Below are positions 25,617 through 35,048 of a stretch of 64,000 nt of DNA, piece after piece. The notes under the pieces are model-generated. The model searched no databases, was not told where the DNA came from, and saw only the letters and a list, made by a program, of their open reading frames with translations. Every line of letters begins with the position of its first letter. Positions within the stretch are counted from its first letter, which is position 1. The position numbers were made by a program, and so were the translations under genes. The DNA is from Elioraea sp. Yellowstone. Its GTDB lineage: Bacteria; Pseudomonadota; Alphaproteobacteria; Acetobacterales; Acetobacteraceae. Location: positions 27,738 through 91,737 of the forward strand of contig NZ_VIKA01000003.1 of NCBI RefSeq assembly GCF_006704265.1. The letters run 5' to 3'.

Positions 25617-26279
25617 ATGACCTTGCAGATCAACGACACCGCCCCGGACTTCGAGGCCGACACCACCGAGGGCCGGATCCGCTTCCACGAGTGGCTCGGC
25701 TCGTCCTGGGGCGTGCTCTTCTCGCACCCGAAGGACTTCACGCCCGTCTGCACCACCGAACTCGGCGTGGTCGCGAAGCTGAAGGGCGAGTTCGACAAGC
25801 GCGATGTCAAGATCGCCGGCCTGAGCGTCGATCCGGTGGACGACCACAAGCGCTGGGCCGAGGATATCCGCGAGGTGATGGGGGCGGCGCCGAACTACCC
25901 AATGATCGGCGATCCCGAACTCAAGATCGCCAAGCTCTATGGCATGCTGCCAGCCACCGCCGGCGACACCGCCCAGGGCCGCACCCCGGCCGACAACCAG
26001 ACCGTGCGCAACGTCTTCGTCATCGGCCCCGACAAGAGGATCAAGGCGATCATCGCCTATCCAATGACCACGGGCCGCAACTTCGACGAGGTGCTGCGGC
26101 TGATCGACTCGCTGCAGCTCACCGCCAGGCACAAGGTCGCGACGCCGGGCAACTGGAAGCAGGGCGAGGACGTGATCATCGCCGGTTCGGTGAGCGACGA
26201 GGAGGCCAGGAAGACCTATCCGCAGGGCTGGAAGTCGCCGAAGCCCTATATCCGCATCGTGCCGCAGCCGACCGGCTGA
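25617..26279 (+). CDS. Peroxiredoxin, 1-Cys (Prx6) type
   Basis: This enzyme reduces peroxides with a single peroxidatic cysteine, Cys45 in DFTPVCTTELG. It has 220 residues, and the C-terminal extension (GNWKQGEDVIIAGSVSDEEA) is typical of Prx6/AhpC-TSA 1-Cys proteins. ATG 25617 has the upstream purine tract aagggagag. It is divergently paired with the OsmC gene, giving a small peroxide-defence locus. Confidence 0.94.
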   Translation: MTLQINDTAPDFEADTTEGRIRFHEWLGSSWGVLFSHPKDFTPVCTTELGVVAKLKGEFDKRDVKIAGLSVDPVDDHKRWAEDIREVMGAAPNYPMIGDPELKIAKLYGMLPATAGDTAQGRTPADNQTVRNVFVIGPDKRIKAIIAYPMTTGRNFDEVLRLIDSLQLTARHKVATPGNWKQGEDVIIAGSVSDEEARKTYPQGWKSPKPYIRIVPQPTG

Positions 26280-26285
26280 GCCGGC

Positions 26286-27521
26286 TCAGCGCCGGGCGGC
26301 GCGTCCCGCGCTTGTCTCCGCCCCTGCGCCGAGCGCCGCGGCAAGCCGCGCCTCGAGCCGTTCACGGAGTGCCGCATGGGCGGGGCTCGCGCCGAGATCG
26401 GCACGCTCATCCGGATCGGCATCGAGATCGAAGAGCTGCGGCGGCTGCCCGGGGCGGCAGATCAGTTTCCAGCGCTCGTCGCGCAGCATCACCGTGGGCT
26501 CACGCCCGCCGGCCGGCCGGTGCTCGGCGACCACCGCGCGCGCCGGCCGCGCGCCGCGGGCGAGGGCCACGAGCGAGCAGGTCCCCTCGGGGGCCTCGGC
26601 CGCCAGACCGAGCGTGTCGAGCACGGTCGGGAACAGGTCGCGCAGGCTGACCGGGGTGGCCACCACCGTGCGCTGCGGCACGCCGTGCCCGGCGAGGATC
26701 ATCGGCACGCCGACACTCTCCTCGTGCAGGCTCGGCGTGCCCCAGAGCCCCCGCAGCCCCGCGCTCTCGCCGCGCGTCGCGGCATAGAGGACGCGCGTGG
26801 AGAGGACGAGCCCGGTCTGCTCCAGGCAGTCGAGGATGCGGCCGACCTGCTCGTCGGCGAAGGCGACCAGCCCGTAATAGGCCGCAAGCCTGCGCCGCAG
26901 CGCTGCCTCGTCCTCGGCGGGGGGCGGCCCAAGCAGGGGAAGCCGCTCGGGATCGGCGGCGTAGTAGTGCTCGGGCGGCGCGATCAGCGGATATCCCGGG
27001 GTGGCGAGGCTGACCAGCAGGCACCAGGGGGCGCCCTGGCGCGGCGCCTCCTCGCGCAGCCAGATCTGCGCCTCCGAGGCGATGTCGCGGTCGGCCCGCG
27101 TCTGGTCGCTCTCGCCCGGCCCGGCCGATGGTCCGGCCGCCGGCAGCGCCGCCGCGGCGCCGGCGAGACGGCGATGGGAGAAGCCGTGATCGCCGCCGGC
27201 AGGGGCGCGGCAGGCGAGCGCGCCGATCGCGACCACGGTGCGGCCTGCGTCGCGCACGGCATGCTGCCAGGCGGGGATGGCGCCGTCGTAGGGATCGTCG
27301 TCGCCGAGATGGCGCCCGATCGCCGTCGGCATCCGCCCGGTCGCGAGCGCGGCGAAGGACGGGGCGCGCGCGGTCGCCGGCGCATAGGCGGCGACGAAGC
27401 GCGTGCCGCGACGGGCGAGCGCGTCGAGATGGGGCGTGCGCACGACAGGGTGGCCGGCGCAGGAGAGCGCCCGCGCCTGGTGGGCGTTCGACAGGATCAC
27501 GAGCATGTTTTTCGCTGCCAT
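26286..27521 (-). CDS. Sulfatase-fold (alkaline phosphatase superfamily) protein lacking catalytic residues
   Basis: The 411-residue sequence follows the sulfatase fold (SCAGHPVVRTPHLDALARRG, GLWGTPSLHEESVGVPMIL, then LFDLDADPDERADLG). However, the key residues are gone. The CxPxR modification site is RAPSF at 52-56, the N-terminal metal Asp pair is replaced by Ser-Asn (11-12), and the DHG metal motif is TRG at 249-251. It is therefore likely a pseudoenzyme rather than a working sulfatase or phosphatase. ATG 27521 follows gggaaggg. The frame is intact and coding looks normal, so it may have a non-catalytic role. Confidence 0.8.
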   Translation of the reverse strand: MAAKNMLVILSNAHQARALSCAGHPVVRTPHLDALARRGTRFVAAYAPATARAPSFAALATGRMPTAIGRHLGDDDPYDGAIPAWQHAVRDAGRTVVAIGALACRAPAGGDHGFSHRRLAGAAAALPAAGPSAGPGESDQTRADRDIASEAQIWLREEAPRQGAPWCLLVSLATPGYPLIAPPEHYYAADPERLPLLGPPPAEDEAALRRRLAAYYGLVAFADEQVGRILDCLEQTGLVLSTRVLYAATRGESAGLRGLWGTPSLHEESVGVPMILAGHGVPQRTVVATPVSLRDLFPTVLDTLGLAAEAPEGTCSLVALARGARPARAVVAEHRPAGGREPTVMLRDERWKLICRPGQPPQLFDLDADPDERADLGASPAHAALRERLEARLAAALGAGAETSAGRAARR

Positions 27522-27622
27522 CTCCGCTCCCTTCCCTGGTTCCGGCCAGAAACATGAGGCCTTCGCCTCTGCCGTGAACGCTTCCGCTTGAAGCCGACGC
27601 TCCGAGGGGCGATCTCTTGACC

Positions 27623-27895
27623 ATGGAGCGGGAGCGCGAGACCGTCGAGACCTGGGAGGTGGAGGTGCTGCCGGCCGATCGGGCCGGCAGGCGCGAGGCG
27701 CCGCCGCCGGGCTCGCGCGTGCTGCGCACGGCCGTGCTGGTGGCCGCGATCGCCGCGGGGCTCGGCATCCTGGCGCTTCTGGTCGCGTTCGCCGCCACCG
27801 TCGCCCTGGTTGCCGTGCCGGTGGCGCTCGGTGCCATGCTGGTCGCCTGGGCCGGGGTGAAGTGGCGCAGCTTCCAGGCGCGGCGCGGCCGCTGA
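27623..27895 (+). CDS. Small two-helix membrane protein (unknown)
   Basis: This 90-residue frame has a charged N-terminal 35 residues (ERERETVETWEVEVLPADR) followed by two adjacent hydrophobic segments (about 36-58 and 60-80) and a basic end KWRSFQARRGR. It is predicted to be an inner-membrane hairpin. ATG 27623 is preferred over a TTG six bases upstream. It lies 35 bases before the host-attachment-family gene and may share its transcript. No function is recognised. Confidence 0.6.
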   Translation: MERERETVETWEVEVLPADRAGRREAPPPGSRVLRTAVLVAAIAAGLGILALLVAFAATVALVAVPVALGAMLVAWAGVKWRSFQARRGR

Positions 27896-27930
27896 TCCCG
27901 CACGTCGCCATCACCGAGGAGAGGGAGCCC

Positions 27931-28389
27931 ATGCCGAACCGTACCACCTGGTTCGTGATCGCCGATGCCGCGCGCGCCGAGGCGCTGGTGAAGCGCAAGG
28001 GCGTGTCGGGCTACGAGACGGTGCGCACCTGGGAGAACCCGGACGTGCACGCCAAGGCGCACGAGCTGGGCGAGGACAAGCCGGGGCGCGCCTTCGACAG
28101 CCTGGGTCCGCACCGCAGCGCGATGGAGCCGCGCGAGACGCCGAAGGAGGCGGCGAAGAAGGACTTCGCACGCGAGCTCGTCGCGGCACTCGAGGCCGCG
28201 GTCACCGCCGGCGAGACCCAGGCGATCGTTCTGGTGGCGCCGCCGAAGCTGCTCGGCGAGATGCGTGCGCTGATGCCGGCGGGACTCGCTGCCGCCGTGC
28301 GCGAGGACCACGCCAAGGACTATACCCAGTTGCCGCGCGCTGAACTGTTCGCGCGGCTCGACGAGATGCGCCCGGTCGGCGCCGGCTGA
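27931..28389 (+). CDS. Host attachment family protein (PF10116-like)
   Basis: This 152-residue protein matches the 'protein required for attachment to host cells' family: TTWFVIADAARAEALV at the start, a middle segment with FARELVAALEAAVTAGETQAIVLVAPPKLLGEMRA, and HAKDYTQLPRAELFARL at the end. The fold resembles release-factor domains, and the molecular role is unclear despite the family name. ATG 27931 follows gaggagaggga. Typical in alphaproteobacteria. Confidence 0.8.
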   Translation: MPNRTTWFVIADAARAEALVKRKGVSGYETVRTWENPDVHAKAHELGEDKPGRAFDSLGPHRSAMEPRETPKEAAKKDFARELVAALEAAVTAGETQAIVLVAPPKLLGEMRALMPAGLAAAVREDHAKDYTQLPRAELFARLDEMRPVGAG

Positions 28390-28589
28390 CCGACCGTTCC
28401 GGCCGATCGCCGCCATCGTACCGGCGCCTCGGCGCGGCCCTGACGGCCCTGGCGCCGACCTCTTGCCGGGCCGCGCGCCGCCTCCTAAGTCGCTGCCGCG
28501 GCTCGGCCCTCGTGCCGGGAGCGTCCTCGCACAATCAGCGTCTGACGGCTTCGTGTGTCCATGAACGCGCGAACGAGAGGGGGGTGCGC

Positions 28590-29645
28590 ATGAGGATCGG
28601 CATGGTCGCCCCGCTTGCCGAGAGCGTCCCGCCGGCGCTCTACGGCGGCACCGAGCGGGTCGTGCATTACTTGACCGAGGAGCTGGTGCGGCTCGGCTGT
28701 GAGGTGACGCTGTTCGCGGCGGGCGATTCGCGGACGTCCGCGAGGCTCGTCGGCTGTGCGCCGCGTGCGCTCCGCCTCGACCCCGCGGTGCGGGATCAGC
28801 TTCCGCACCACATCGCCATGCTGCGTACCGTGCGCGAACAGGCCGACCGGTTCGACCTGATCCACGCCAACATCGACTGGCTCCACTATCCGGCCCTCCT
28901 GGATCGGCTGGGCCGTACGCTGACCACGCTGCACGGGCGGCTCGACCTGCCCGACCTCCGCGCCGTGCATCACGCCTACCCGGAAGCGCCGCTGGTCTCG
29001 GTGTCCGAGGCGCAGCGCGCGCCGCTCGCGGATCTGCGCCTCAACTGGATGGGCACGGTGCATCACGGCCTGCCAGCCGATCTCTACCGCCCCTCGACCC
29101 GCGGCGGCGACACCCTGCTCTTCCTCGGCCGCATCTCGCCCGAGAAGCGGCCCGACCGCGCGATCCGCATCGCAGCGGCGGCCAGGATGCGGCTGCGCAT
29201 CGCCGCGAAGGTGGATGCGGTGGACCGGGACTACCATGAACGCGAGATCGCGCCGCTGATGCGCGCGCACGATGTCGAGTTCGTGGGCGAGGTGGACGAT
29301 GCCGGCAAGCAGCGTCTGCTCGCCGAGTCGCGCGCGCTGCTCTTCCCCATCGACTGGCCCGAGCCCTTCGGCCTAGTGATGATCGAGGCGATGGCGTGCG
29401 GGACACCCGTGATCGCCTGGCGCTGCGGGTCGGTGCCGGAGGTGGTCGAGCCCGGTGTGACCGGCTTCATCGTCGCCTCCGAGGCGGAGGCGGCCGAGGC
29501 GGCGCGGCGCGCCGTGCTGCTGGACCGCGGCCGCATCCGCGCCCGTTTCGAGGCGCGCTTCACGGCCGAACGCATGGCGCGCGACTATCTCGCGATCTAC
29601 GCGCGCCTGTGCGAATCCGCCTCCCAGCGGCCGATCGCCGCCTGA
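28590..29645 (+). CDS. Glycosyltransferase family 4 protein
   Basis: This is a GT-B glycosyltransferase of 351 residues. The N-terminal domain has the acceptor-side PPALYGGTERVVHYLTEEL. The C-terminal domain has FLGRISPEKRPDRAI and the nucleotide-sugar motif EPFGLVMIEAMACGTPVIAW with the conserved EX7E. The start ATG 28590 follows gagagggggg. The substrate is unknown. The next gene is a glycogen-debranching-type enzyme, so the pair may act on a storage or secreted glucan. Confidence 0.88.
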   Translation: MRIGMVAPLAESVPPALYGGTERVVHYLTEELVRLGCEVTLFAAGDSRTSARLVGCAPRALRLDPAVRDQLPHHIAMLRTVREQADRFDLIHANIDWLHYPALLDRLGRTLTTLHGRLDLPDLRAVHHAYPEAPLVSVSEAQRAPLADLRLNWMGTVHHGLPADLYRPSTRGGDTLLFLGRISPEKRPDRAIRIAAAARMRLRIAAKVDAVDRDYHEREIAPLMRAHDVEFVGEVDDAGKQRLLAESRALLFPIDWPEPFGLVMIEAMACGTPVIAWRCGSVPEVVEPGVTGFIVASEAEAAEAARRAVLLDRGRIRARFEARFTAERMARDYLAIYARLCESASQRPIAA

Positions 29646-29698
29646 GCGGCGGCCGGCAGGGCGCGGCCGCCGGCGTGGCCGGCCCAGGAATGCCCGCG

Positions 29699-31876
29699 AT
29701 GAACGAGCCGCTCGCCCCGCCCGCGATCCAGTTCTACATCCCCGCCACGACGTCGCTCGCGGAGCGCCGTCCGCGCACCCTCAAGCACGGCGACATGTTC
29801 GGCCTGTTCGATCCCGACGGCGACATCGCCGAGGGTGAAGCAAGCCCGGACGGGCTCTATTTCCGCGACACCCGCGTTCTCTCCCGCCTCACCCTGACGA
29901 TCGAGGGGCGGCGGCCGATCCATCTCTCCTCGCGGGTGAGCGACGACAACCACCTGCTGACGGTGGACCTGACCAATCCCGACATCCTCGGCGCCGACGG
30001 GCGGCTGGTTCTGCCGCGCGACGTGATCCATCTGATGCGCACGCGCTTCCTGCACGACGGCACGTGCTTCGAGCGGCTGCGCCTGGAGAACTTCGACAGC
30101 ACGCCGCGCGAGGTGGAGCTCGCGATCGCCTTCGCCGCCGATTTTGCCGATCTGTTCGAGGTGCGCGGCCATCGCGCAAGCGGACGCGGGACGATCGCGA
30201 CGCGGAGCGAGCCCGACCGCGCGGTCCTCTCGCACACGGCGCGCGACGGTCTGGTCACCGAGGTGACGCTGGCGGCCGCACCACAGCCGGCGACGTCGGC
30301 GCCGGGCCGGTTCGTCTGGCGGGTGCGGCTTCCGCCCGGGGCGCGCCGGGTGGTCGAACTGCGGATCGGCGTGCGGCAGGACGGCAAGGGCGCCTCTGTC
30401 GGCGTCCATCCGCCCTTCGCCGCTTCGCTGCGTGCGGCACGCCGCAGCCTGCGCGCGGATGCGCGTCGCGCCGCCGCGATCGAGACCTCGAACGAGGTGG
30501 TCAACGAGATCCTCTGCCGCGCCGCAGCCGACCTCTGGATGCTGACGGCGCGGACGCCGCACGGCCTCTATCCCTACGCCGGCATTCCATGGTTCAGCAC
30601 GGTGTTCGGCCGCGACGGGCTGATCACCGCGCTGGAAACGTTGTGGATGGATCCCGAACTTGCGCGCGGCGTGCTGCGCTTCCTCGCCGCGACCCAGGCC
30701 ACGAGCACCGACCCGGCGCGCGACGCGGAGCCCGGCAAGATCCTGCACGAGCTCCGCGCGGGCGAGCTCGCGCGCCTGGGCGAGGTGCCGTTCGGCCGCT
30801 ACTACGGCAGCGTCGATGCGACCCCGCTCTTCGTGCTGCTCGCGGGGCTCTACCATCGCCGCACCGGCGACCAGGCGACCATCCGCGCGATCTGGCCCGC
30901 GATCGAGGCCGCGCTCCGCTGGATCGACACCCATGGCGATCGCGACGGCGACGGTTTCGTCGAGTACGCCGCCGCGCGTGGCGCCGGGCTGGTCAACCAG
31001 GGCTGGAAGGACTCGGGCGATTCGGTGTTCCATGCCGATGGCAGCCTCGCGCGCGGACCGATCGCGCTCGCCGAGGTGCAGGGCTACGTCCATGCCGCCA
31101 AGCGCGAGGCCGCACGGCTCGCGCTGCGGATGGGCGATCGCGCGCGGGCGGATGCGCTCGAGCGGGAGGCGGAGGCGCTGCGGCATCGCTTCGATGCCGC
31201 CTTCTGGTCGGAGGAGCTCGGCTGCTACGCGCTCGCCCTCGACGGCGAGAAGCGGCCCTGCCTGGTGCGGAGCTCCAACGCGGGCCAGCTCCTGTTCACC
31301 GGAATCGTCGGGCCCGAGCGCGCCGCGCGCCTGGTCGATCTCCTCACGGCACCAGCCTTCTTCTCCGGCTGGGGCATCCGGACCATCGCCGAGGGCGAGG
31401 CGCGGTACAATCCGATGTCGTACCATAACGGCTCGATCTGGCCGCACGACAACGCGCTGATCGCACTCGGCTTCGCCCGCGCGGGTTTCGGCGAGGCCGC
31501 GCTCAAGGTGTTCGGTGCCCTGATCGACGCGGCGGCGGCGATGGATCTGCGCCGTCTGCCCGAGCTCTACTGCGGCTTCCGCCGCCGCCCCGGCACGGGA
31601 CCGACGCTTTATCCGGTGGCCTGCGCGCCGCAGGCCTGGGCCGCCGGCGCGATCCTGGGCGTGCTCGGCGCGGTGCTCGGCCTCGAGATCGAGGCCGAGC
31701 CCGGCGCGGTGACGCTTCGTCATCCGCGCCTGCCGCCGGTTCTGGAGCAGGTGCGCATCAGGGGGCTGCGCGCGGGCGAGGGCAGCGTCGATCTCCTGCT
31801 GCGCCGCCACGGCGAGGACGTGGCGGTGAACGTGCTGGCACGGCGGGGCGATGTTGCGGTGAGGGTCGTGCTGTAG
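29699..31876 (+). CDS. Amylo-alpha-1,6-glucosidase / glycogen debranching-type protein
   Basis: This 725-residue protein has an N-terminal GDE_N_bis-type domain (HGDMFGLFDPDGDI; LYFRDTRVLSRLTL) and a C-terminal (alpha/alpha)6 glucosidase domain from about residue 260. The latter contains PWFSTVFGRDGLITALETLW, GWKDSGDSVFHADG and YHNGSIWPHDNALIALGFAR, which hold the expected acidic residues. Relatives act on glycogen or similar glucans. ATG 29699 is chosen because AGGA lies 9 bases upstream; an ATG at 29690 is also in frame. It follows the GT4 gene by 53 bases. Confidence 0.88.
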   Translation: MNEPLAPPAIQFYIPATTSLAERRPRTLKHGDMFGLFDPDGDIAEGEASPDGLYFRDTRVLSRLTLTIEGRRPIHLSSRVSDDNHLLTVDLTNPDILGADGRLVLPRDVIHLMRTRFLHDGTCFERLRLENFDSTPREVELAIAFAADFADLFEVRGHRASGRGTIATRSEPDRAVLSHTARDGLVTEVTLAAAPQPATSAPGRFVWRVRLPPGARRVVELRIGVRQDGKGASVGVHPPFAASLRAARRSLRADARRAAAIETSNEVVNEILCRAAADLWMLTARTPHGLYPYAGIPWFSTVFGRDGLITALETLWMDPELARGVLRFLAATQATSTDPARDAEPGKILHELRAGELARLGEVPFGRYYGSVDATPLFVLLAGLYHRRTGDQATIRAIWPAIEAALRWIDTHGDRDGDGFVEYAAARGAGLVNQGWKDSGDSVFHADGSLARGPIALAEVQGYVHAAKREAARLALRMGDRARADALEREAEALRHRFDAAFWSEELGCYALALDGEKRPCLVRSSNAGQLLFTGIVGPERAARLVDLLTAPAFFSGWGIRTIAEGEARYNPMSYHNGSIWPHDNALIALGFARAGFGEAALKVFGALIDAAAAMDLRRLPELYCGFRRRPGTGPTLYPVACAPQAWAAGAILGVLGAVLGLEIEAEPGAVTLRHPRLPPVLEQVRIRGLRAGEGSVDLLLRRHGEDVAVNVLARRGDVAVRVVL

Positions 31877-31879
31877 TCG

Positions 31880-32698
31880 TCAGGCCCCGATCCGGCGCAG
31901 GAAGGCGCCGTGCACGAAGCCGTCCGGCGTGCCGTCGCCCTGCAGGTCGACCTGGCGCCACTCGCCTGCCTCGCGCAGCACGCGCAGCCTCGTTCCCGGC
32001 GCGAGCGACTTCAGCACCGCGAAGCCGGTGCCGGGACCGCCGCGCAGGTTGAGCGAGTCCCGCACCGTCACCTCGAACGCGCCGAGATCGTCGTCGCGCA
32101 GCGTGCCCGATCCCGCAGCACCCCCCTGGTTCTGGTAGCGCGCCATCGGAAAGGCCGGACCCGGATCCAGCTTGCGGCCGGGCGAGATGTCGTCGTGGCC
32201 CACCACCTCCTGGATGGTCGGATAGGCCGCGCGCAGCGCGGCGACGATCGCGTCGAGCGCCCTGAGCTGGGCCTCCGGGTAGAGCTCCCACGCCATCACC
32301 GGCCCGCCGTTCCTGTGCGCCGCCACCATCACCTCGTGGGGCGCGAAGATGCGCAGGCCCGCGCGCGTCCAGCCCTCCGAGGTCTGGCGGTCGAGGAAGC
32401 CGAAATTGGCGATCTCGATGCCGATCGCGTGCCGATTGAGCCCGTCGAAGCCGCGCCACGAGGAGGGGCCTGCATGGAAGGCGGCGACGTTGAACGGCAC
32501 CGTCTGGATGATGCCCCCGTCGCGATCGACGAAGAGATGCGCCGAGAGGCCGCGGTCGCGGATCGCACGCACCGAGGAGAGCGCCGAGCCGCCGGCGGTG
32601 TAGTGCATGACGATGAAGCGCGGCGTGATCCTGCCGCCGACATGCGGCGACTCCTCGAACGTGATGCCGTCGAGACGGTTGCGCTTGACCTCGAGCAT
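31880..32698 (-). CDS. N-acetylmuramoyl-L-alanine amidase with C-terminal SH3 domain
   Basis: This is a zinc amidase cutting the bond between MurNAc and the peptide stem. It has 272 residues: an Amidase_2 domain (about 20-185) with zinc ligands His32 (MHYTAGG), His168 (GHDDISPG) and Asp178 (LDPG) and catalytic Glu95 (IGIEIAN), then an SH3_3 domain (about 205-272, SLNLRGGPGTGFAVL). ATG 32698 has the ribosome site GGGGAGAGG. No signal peptide is visible, so it may be cytoplasmic (AmpD-like recycling) or exported another way. Confidence 0.9.
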   Translation of the reverse strand: MLEVKRNRLDGITFEESPHVGGRITPRFIVMHYTAGGSALSSVRAIRDRGLSAHLFVDRDGGIIQTVPFNVAAFHAGPSSWRGFDGLNRHAIGIEIANFGFLDRQTSEGWTRAGLRIFAPHEVMVAAHRNGGPVMAWELYPEAQLRALDAIVAALRAAYPTIQEVVGHDDISPGRKLDPGPAFPMARYQNQGGAAGSGTLRDDDLGAFEVTVRDSLNLRGGPGTGFAVLKSLAPGTRLRVLREAGEWRQVDLQGDGTPDGFVHGAFLRRIGA

Positions 32699-32817
32699 GG
32701 ACCTCTCCCCTTCATCGCGACGGTGACCATAACGACAGCGCAGCGGCCGGTCACCGAGGAATGGGCCTCCGCGCCCAGGAGGCGCTGCCCGCGCCTCGGG
32801 CGGGCGTCGGCACGCGG

Positions 32818-34110
32818 CTACACCGGCACGCGGCCGAACAGCGCCGACAGCAGGGCATAGAGCGCGGCGCCGACGGCGGCGCCGAGCAGCGTGCCGTTCA
32901 GCCGGATCATCTGCAGCTCGCGCCCGACCTTGAGTTCGATCCGCTCGACCAGGTCCTGGTCGGACCAGCCGGCCACCTTGGCGGCGACGAAGCCCTCGAT
33001 CCGCGCCTGCGCCCGCGGCGCGAGCGCGGCGACGACCTCCTCGACCAGCCGGTTCAGCCCGTGCCGCGCCTGCTCGTCGTGCTCGAGCGTGCGGCCGAGA
33101 TTGGCGATCATGGTGGCCAGGGCGGCGACGATGCGGCTCTCCTCGCGCTCGATGTCGAAACGCGCCATCTGCGAGAGCCTGAGCACGGCATCCTCGAGCC
33201 AGGCGGCGACGGTCGGATGCGCGAACACGGACCGGATCGCGCGCGCGAGGTCGGCGGCGCGCGCGGGATCGTGCTCGAGCCGGTCGATCTCGCTCTCCAC
33301 CCAGGCGTCGAAGGCGGCGCGCAGGTCGCTGTCGGAGGGCTCGATGCGGGCGAGCTCGGCGTTGATGCTGGCGAGCACCTTCTTCGCGATCCAGGCTCCC
33401 GCGACCCATTGCACGACCTTGCCGCCCTGCTCGGCGACCCGGCTCTCGATCGCGACGCGCAGCTTCTCCTCGTTCGCCGCGAGCGTGGCCTTCACCTGGG
33501 CGAGCGCATAGCCGAACACCTCCTGGTGCTGGCCGCCGTCGAGCAGGGTGCGCAGCAGCCGTCCGGCCAGCCGTCCCGTCCCCGGCCCGGCGACGATGCG
33601 CGGCAGGAGCCGGCGCAGCACGGTCTGCGCGCGCCCCTCGGCAAGGGAGTCGAGCAGGCGCGGCAGGAAGGGCGCGAGCGCGGCCGCCGCGCGCCGCGCC
33701 GCCACCGGGTCGGCGAGCCAGCGCGCCGCGGCGGCGGCCACGTCCACGCCCTCCACACCCCTGCGGATGCTCTCGGGAGTGAAGAACTGGCGTGCGACGA
33801 AGCGGCCCATGCCGCCGGCTAGGCGTTGCTTCTCGCGCGGGATCAGCCCGCCGATGCCGGTCCAGCGGCCGAACGGGTAGCGGAACAGCGCGTTGACCGC
33901 GAACCAGTCCGCGACCGCGCCGACGAAGCCGGCCTTCGCGGCGGCGTGCGCGAGGTCGACCCACCAGGCGCGTGGCGGCTCGACCGCGTAGAGCCCGACG
34001 GTCGCGGCCAGGGTCGCCGCCATCGCCGCGCCGGCATAGAGGCGCCAGCGCGCGAGCCGTGCCCGCTCCTCGGCGCGTTCCCGGATGGCCGGGTCGATCG
34101 GTCCGTGCAT
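32818..34110 (-). CDS. DUF445 family membrane-associated protein
   Basis: This 430-residue protein matches DUF445: a membrane segment near the N-terminus (LYAGAAMAATLAATVGLYAV), the motif GFVGAVADWFAVNALFRYPF, a long helical middle, and a C-terminal hydrophobic segment (LLGAAVGAALYALLSALFG). The function of the family is not settled. ATG 34110 with AAGG nine bases upstream is preferred. A GTG at 34164, overlapping the stop of the next gene upstream as GTGA, would add 18 residues. Confidence 0.85.
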   Translation of the reverse strand: MHGPIDPAIRERAEERARLARWRLYAGAAMAATLAATVGLYAVEPPRAWWVDLAHAAAKAGFVGAVADWFAVNALFRYPFGRWTGIGGLIPREKQRLAGGMGRFVARQFFTPESIRRGVEGVDVAAAAARWLADPVAARRAAAALAPFLPRLLDSLAEGRAQTVLRRLLPRIVAGPGTGRLAGRLLRTLLDGGQHQEVFGYALAQVKATLAANEEKLRVAIESRVAEQGGKVVQWVAGAWIAKKVLASINAELARIEPSDSDLRAAFDAWVESEIDRLEHDPARAADLARAIRSVFAHPTVAAWLEDAVLRLSQMARFDIEREESRIVAALATMIANLGRTLEHDEQARHGLNRLVEEVVAALAPRAQARIEGFVAAKVAGWSDQDLVERIELKVGRELQMIRLNGTLLGAAVGAALYALLSALFGRVPV

Positions 34111-34160
34111 CGGGTCCGACCTTACGTGAGGGAGGAGGGGCGCCGGAAGCGCGCGGCGGG

Positions 34161-35048
34161 TCACGCTGGCGCGGGGCGGGCCGGCCGGGTGGCCAACGCG
34201 AGCCCGGCGAAGATCAGCACCGCGGCCGGCAGCGCGAGCGCGCCGGGGATCTCGGCGAAGAACACCCAGCCCCAGAACAGTCCGGTCAGCACAATCACGT
34301 AGCCGACCTGGCTGACGAACACCCCGCCCTGATGCGTGAGCAGCCGGAAGTAGATCAGGTAGGCGGCGGCCTGCAGCATGCCCTGGATCAGGGCGAGCGC
34401 AGTCGCCGCGTCCGCGTCCGGCAGCCGTGCTTGGCCGAACGCCAGCGCGGCGGGGACGAGCCAGAGCACCGATGCGGCAAGCGTGCCGGCGGCCAGCACG
34501 AGGGGCGGGGCCGCCGGCGGGCGGAAGCGCACCGCGAACAGGTTCGATGCGGCGTAGCAGGCCGGGATCAGGCCGGAGAGCGCGGCCCAGGCGACCGATC
34601 CGCCCGCCGGCAGCACCGCGCCGGGCGACAGCGCCAGCGTCGTGCCGGCGAGCGCCAGCACCACGCCGACCGCGCGTCGGCGGGTCGCGCGCTCGAGCCC
34701 CGCGGCGGCGGCGAGGAGGAAGGTGAGCAGGGGCGAGGCGGGGATCACCATCGCCAGCACACCCGCCGGCAGGTGCTGCAGCGTGACGAAGACCAGCGTG
34801 CCCGGCACCGCCGAGCCGAGCAGCCCGGCGCCGACATAGAAGCCGAGCGCGGCGGCATCCGCGGGCGGGATCTCGCGCCGCACCCAGGAGATCGCGGCCA
34901 GGATCGCCGCCGCCGCCGCCGTGTAGAACAGGGCATAGCCGACCGGCCCGATCCCATCCCCGACCGCGAGCTTGCCGACCGCCGGAGTGACACCCCAGAT
35001 CGTGCCGAGCGCGGCCAGGAGGAGGAGGGCGAGGGGCGAGGCCGGCAT
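34161..35048 (-). CDS. EamA/DMT family transporter
   Basis: This inner-membrane transporter of the drug/metabolite superfamily has 295 residues, with about ten hydrophobic segments and the two EamA repeats. The first contains ALGTIWGVTPAVGKLAV and the second GLIPACYAASNLFAVRF. ATG 35048 gives the normal start right before the first segment (PASPLALLLLAALG). It lies upstream of the DUF445 gene on the same strand, with stop and possible start overlapping. The substrate is unknown. Confidence 0.86.
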   Translation of the reverse strand: MPASPLALLLLAALGTIWGVTPAVGKLAVGDGIGPVGYALFYTAAAAAILAAISWVRREIPPADAAALGFYVGAGLLGSAVPGTLVFVTLQHLPAGVLAMVIPASPLLTFLLAAAAGLERATRRRAVGVVLALAGTTLALSPGAVLPAGGSVAWAALSGLIPACYAASNLFAVRFRPPAAPPLVLAAGTLAASVLWLVPAALAFGQARLPDADAATALALIQGMLQAAAYLIYFRLLTHQGGVFVSQVGYVIVLTGLFWGWVFFAEIPGALALPAAVLIFAGLALATRPARPAPA

